The translations under genes were made by a program, and so were the position numbers. A DNA stretch of 64,000 nucleotides from Cellulomonas sp. Root485 (GTDB taxonomy: Bacteria > Actinomycetota > Actinomycetes > Actinomycetales > Cellulomonadaceae): contig NZ_LMFC01000002.1 of NCBI RefSeq assembly GCF_001426705.1, positions 1,015,905-1,079,904 of the forward strand, read 5' to 3'. Positions 62,117-64,000 of this stretch are shown piece after piece (the stretch's first letter is position 1; each line of letters begins with the position of its first letter). The notes below the pieces were generated by a model, which saw only the letters and a program-made list of their open reading frames with translations, ran no database searches and was not told where the DNA came from.

Positions 62117-62698
62117 GTGGGCACGGTGGTCATGTATGCCTCGGTGTCGGTGGACGGCTTCGTCGCGGACGACGATGACCAGCCCGGACCGCTGTTCGAC
62201 TGGTTGACCAGCGGTGACGTCCCGTTGGACGAGAGCGGCGTGCTGACGGTGTCGCAGCCGTCCTTCGACTACACCCGGCCGTACTGGGACCAGATCGGGG
62301 TCACGGTGGTCGGCCGCCACGTCTTCGACCTGACGGACGGTTGGGACGGGAAGCCCCCGAGCGGGATCGACCACGTCGTCGTCGTGACGCACCGACCCCC
62401 GCCCGACGGCTGGGACCCCGAGGCGCCGTTCCACTTCGTCGACGGCGTCGAGGCAGCCCTGGCCACGGCGCACGAGCTCGCGGGCGACCGCATCGTCGAG
62501 GTCGCCGCCGGCGACGTCGGCGGGCAGGTGCTTGCCGCTGGCCTGGTCGACGAGGTGCGCATGGACGTCGCGCCCGTCGTGCTGGGATCCGGCAAGCGCT
62601 ACTTCGGGTCGGTCCACGCACAGCACCTGCTGGAGGATCCCGACGTGGTGATCCAGGGCAACCGGGTTCTTCACGTGCGCTGCAAGGTGCGCCGCTGA
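62117..62698 (+). CDS. Dihydrofolate reductase-fold protein (RibD C-terminal-like)
   Basis: This 193-residue protein is of the DHFR/RibD-C superfamily: MYASVSVDGFVADDDDQPG at the N-terminus, VVGRHVFDLTDGW (NADPH region), VEVAAGDVGGQVLAAGLVDEVRMDVAPVVLGSGKRYF and a final strand VLHVRC. Actinobacterial members are annotated as deaminase/reductase-like proteins of unknown substrate. GAGGAG lies about 7 nt before the GTG. TAGCCT near 62081 is the probable -10 of a leadered mRNA. Confidence 0.85.
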   Translation: MGTVVMYASVSVDGFVADDDDQPGPLFDWLTSGDVPLDESGVLTVSQPSFDYTRPYWDQIGVTVVGRHVFDLTDGWDGKPPSGIDHVVVVTHRPPPDGWDPEAPFHFVDGVEAALATAHELAGDRIVEVAAGDVGGQVLAAGLVDEVRMDVAPVVLGSGKRYFGSVHAQHLLEDPDVVIQGNRVLHVRCKVRR

Positions 62699-62738
62699 CC
62701 GACGTCGGTCGACACGGCAGGCGTTCCTGCACGTCAGG

Positions 62739-62766
62739 TGGTGCCCGCGAAAGGACTCGAACCTTC
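62739..62766 (-). other. tRNA 3'-end fragment, attachment site (att) of an integrated element
   Basis: On the minus strand this reads as a tRNA T-arm and acceptor 3' half: GAAGG stem, TTCGAGT loop, CCTTT stem, CGCGGGC acceptor strand, discriminator A and CCA. No matching GCCCGCG acceptor 5' strand, anticodon or D-arm lies upstream, so it is not a complete gene. A tyrosine integrase begins 150 bp to the right. The pattern fits the left junction of an element that inserted in a tRNA gene. Confidence 0.75.
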
Positions 62767-62918
62767 GAAGTGGCCTATGAACTGAGATGAACCGAGTGGA
62801 CAGAATGGGCCTCTGAACTGCACCTTTGCGTACCTTTCGCGAGTGATAACGTGAACCCCGTTGAACCGGATTTCGCCGACTTCTGGCACGTATCTGGCAC
62901 GCCGGGGAGGGTCAAGAG
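62767..62918. other. Integrase leader region with direct repeats
   Basis: This gap has lower GC than the chromosome around it. It contains TCTGGCACG at 62882-62890 and again at 62893-62901 (11-bp period), as well as GATAACGTGAACCCCGTTGAACC. These are candidate integrase arm sites or autoregulatory boxes. No gene was seen. Confidence 0.45.
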
Positions 62919-64000
62919 GTGTCTCGACGTGACTTCGGGTCGGTCCGGAAGCTGCCAAGCGGCCGCTACCAGGCCCGCTATCAGGTGCCCGGAGCCGAGC
63001 AGTCGATCACCGCGCCGGACACGTTCGGGTCGAAGGCTCAAGCGACTGCGTGGCTCGCCAAGCAGCGCGTCCTCATCGGCGAGGGCAAGGTCAACCCGAC
63101 CGCCGTCGTGACGACGTTCGGCGAGTTCGGCAGGCGTTGGCTCGAGCAACGCGACCTCAAAGAGTCGACCCGAACGCTCTACACCCGGCAGTTCGTCAAA
63201 GCGCTTGAGCCCACGTGGGGTGACGTCCGGTTGGTCGACATCACGCCGGCGACCGTGAGCGAGTGGTACGGGACGCTTCTGCCCGATCGGCGCACCGAAC
63301 GCGCTCACGTCTACGCGCTGTTCCGCACCATGCTGAATACCGCCTGGCGTCAGACGCTGATCGAGTCGAACCCGTGCCGCGTCGAGGGCGCCGGCTCGGT
63401 CGGTCGGCGTTCGAAGAACATCCGACCTGCCTCGCTGGCGGAGCTTGAGGCGCTCACCAAGGCGGTCGACGCCCAGTACCAGCCGATGATTCTTCTCGGG
63501 GCCTGGTGCGCGCTCCGCTTCGGCGAGGTCACAGAACTGCGGCGCGCCGATCTCGATGTCGATGCCGGGGTGGTCCGTGTCCGCAGGGGAGTGACCTGGC
63601 TGACGGGTGTGCCGGTGGTCGACACGCCTAAGACCGAGGCCGGTGCGCGCGACGTGGCCATCCCTCCCCATCTGTTGCCGCTGCTCACGGAGCACCTGCA
63701 CGGACGCGTCGGAGGGCGACCGGACGCATTGCTGTTCCCGGATGCGCGGAGCGTCAGCCTGCAGCTATCGCCGCATCGCTTCCGCGGACCGTTCGCGAGA
63801 GCCAAACTCGACGCCGGGCGTCCGGACCTCTCGTTTCATGCCCTCCGGCACACCGGTGCTGTGCTCGCCGCGGCCTCCGGCGCCACCGTCGCAGAGCTGA
63901 TGGCCAGGCTCGGGCACACAACGCCAACCATGGCAATGCGCTACCAACACGCGGCGGCAGATCGCGATCGCGTAATCGCAGACGCCTTGTCCCGCCTAGC
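62919..64000 (+). CDS. Tyrosine-type site-specific integrase (partial, runs off the window)
   Basis: The frame stays open from the GTG at 62919 to the window end (360 codons so far). An N-terminal arm-type and SAM-like domain (about 1-160) precedes the catalytic domain with the full set of active residues: R200 (CALRFGEV), K238 (TPKTEAGARDV), H307 and R310 (FHALRHTG), H333 (ARLGHTT) and nucleophile Y342 (AMRYQH). Phage and ICE integrases have this form. GGAGG lies 8 nt before the GTG. Codon use is less GC-biased than in the surrounding genes, a sign of transfer. With the tRNA fragment it marks a mobile element extending right. Confidence 0.93.
   Translation, partial: MSRRDFGSVRKLPSGRYQARYQVPGAEQSITAPDTFGSKAQATAWLAKQRVLIGEGKVNPTAVVTTFGEFGRRWLEQRDLKESTRTLYTRQFVKALEPTWGDVRLVDITPATVSEWYGTLLPDRRTERAHVYALFRTMLNTAWRQTLIESNPCRVEGAGSVGRRSKNIRPASLAELEALTKAVDAQYQPMILLGAWCALRFGEVTELRRADLDVDAGVVRVRRGVTWLTGVPVVDTPKTEAGARDVAIPPHLLPLLTEHLHGRVGGRPDALLFPDARSVSLQLSPHRFRGPFARAKLDAGRPDLSFHALRHTGAVLAAASGATVAELMARLGHTTPTMAMRYQHAAADRDRVIADALSRL

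Noticed and set aside
62739-62815. A complete tRNA gene on the minus strand
   Set aside because: Only the T-arm, acceptor 3' strand and CCA are present; no anticodon arm, D-arm or complementary 5' acceptor strand follows.

Overview
The window is about 75% GC with strong GC bias at third codon positions. It carries secreted plant-polysaccharide hydrolases (a GH10-CBM2-GH62 xylanase and a GH43-ricin enzyme), a class E sortase-type surface protein, AdhE and many apparently leaderless genes. This points to a cellulolytic actinobacterium of the Cellulomonas/Micrococcales type. The genus is inferred from gene content only.

Layout, left: a class III adenylyl cyclase; an SRAP DNA-crosslink repair protein divergent from a Bcr/CflA drug exporter; a cell-wall-anchored repeat protein; an aminotransferase; a coiled-coil lipoprotein; adhE; the xylanase; a Na+/H+ antiporter; a DUF4242 protein; a large LuxR ATPase regulator divergent from a vanadium-haloperoxidase-like secreted protein; and a 1002-aa membrane-anchored glycosidase-like protein. 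From about 24.2 to 30.6 kb lies a phosphate-scavenging block: Ppx/GppA, a secreted phytase-like plus GDPD fusion, and PhoX. Tandem 11-bp PHO-box-like repeats precede the secreted enzymes.

Layout, middle: a 961-aa membrane protein with a lipase-like Ser motif, a lipoprotein, the GH43 enzyme, an EmrB-type exporter, a MocR regulator divergent from an aldo/keto reductase, and an arsenic locus. The arsenic locus runs arsN-arsR in one direction and arsM, a 66-aa Cys-tailed protein, a flavoprotein and arsC in the other. It has no efflux pump. A sugar kinase and two TetR-controlled ABC exporters follow.

Layout, right: a complete, translationally coupled kdp potassium operon (a 27-aa micropeptide, then kdpF-A-B-C-D-E), a membrane-anchored alpha/beta hydrolase, two MFS exporters (one sharing a MerR-type promoter with its regulator), and a DHFR/RibD-like reductase. 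The last about 1.2 kb is the left edge of an integrated element: a tRNA 3'-end fragment (attachment site) followed by a tyrosine integrase that runs off the window.

Common themes: many genes have a -10 element (TAGCGT or TANNNT) exactly 6-7 nt before the start codon, which suggests leaderless transcripts. The xylanase and GH43 genes share LacI-family operator-like palindromes. Perfect hairpins separate most convergent or terminal genes. All functions are predictions from sequence; nothing was searched against a database.
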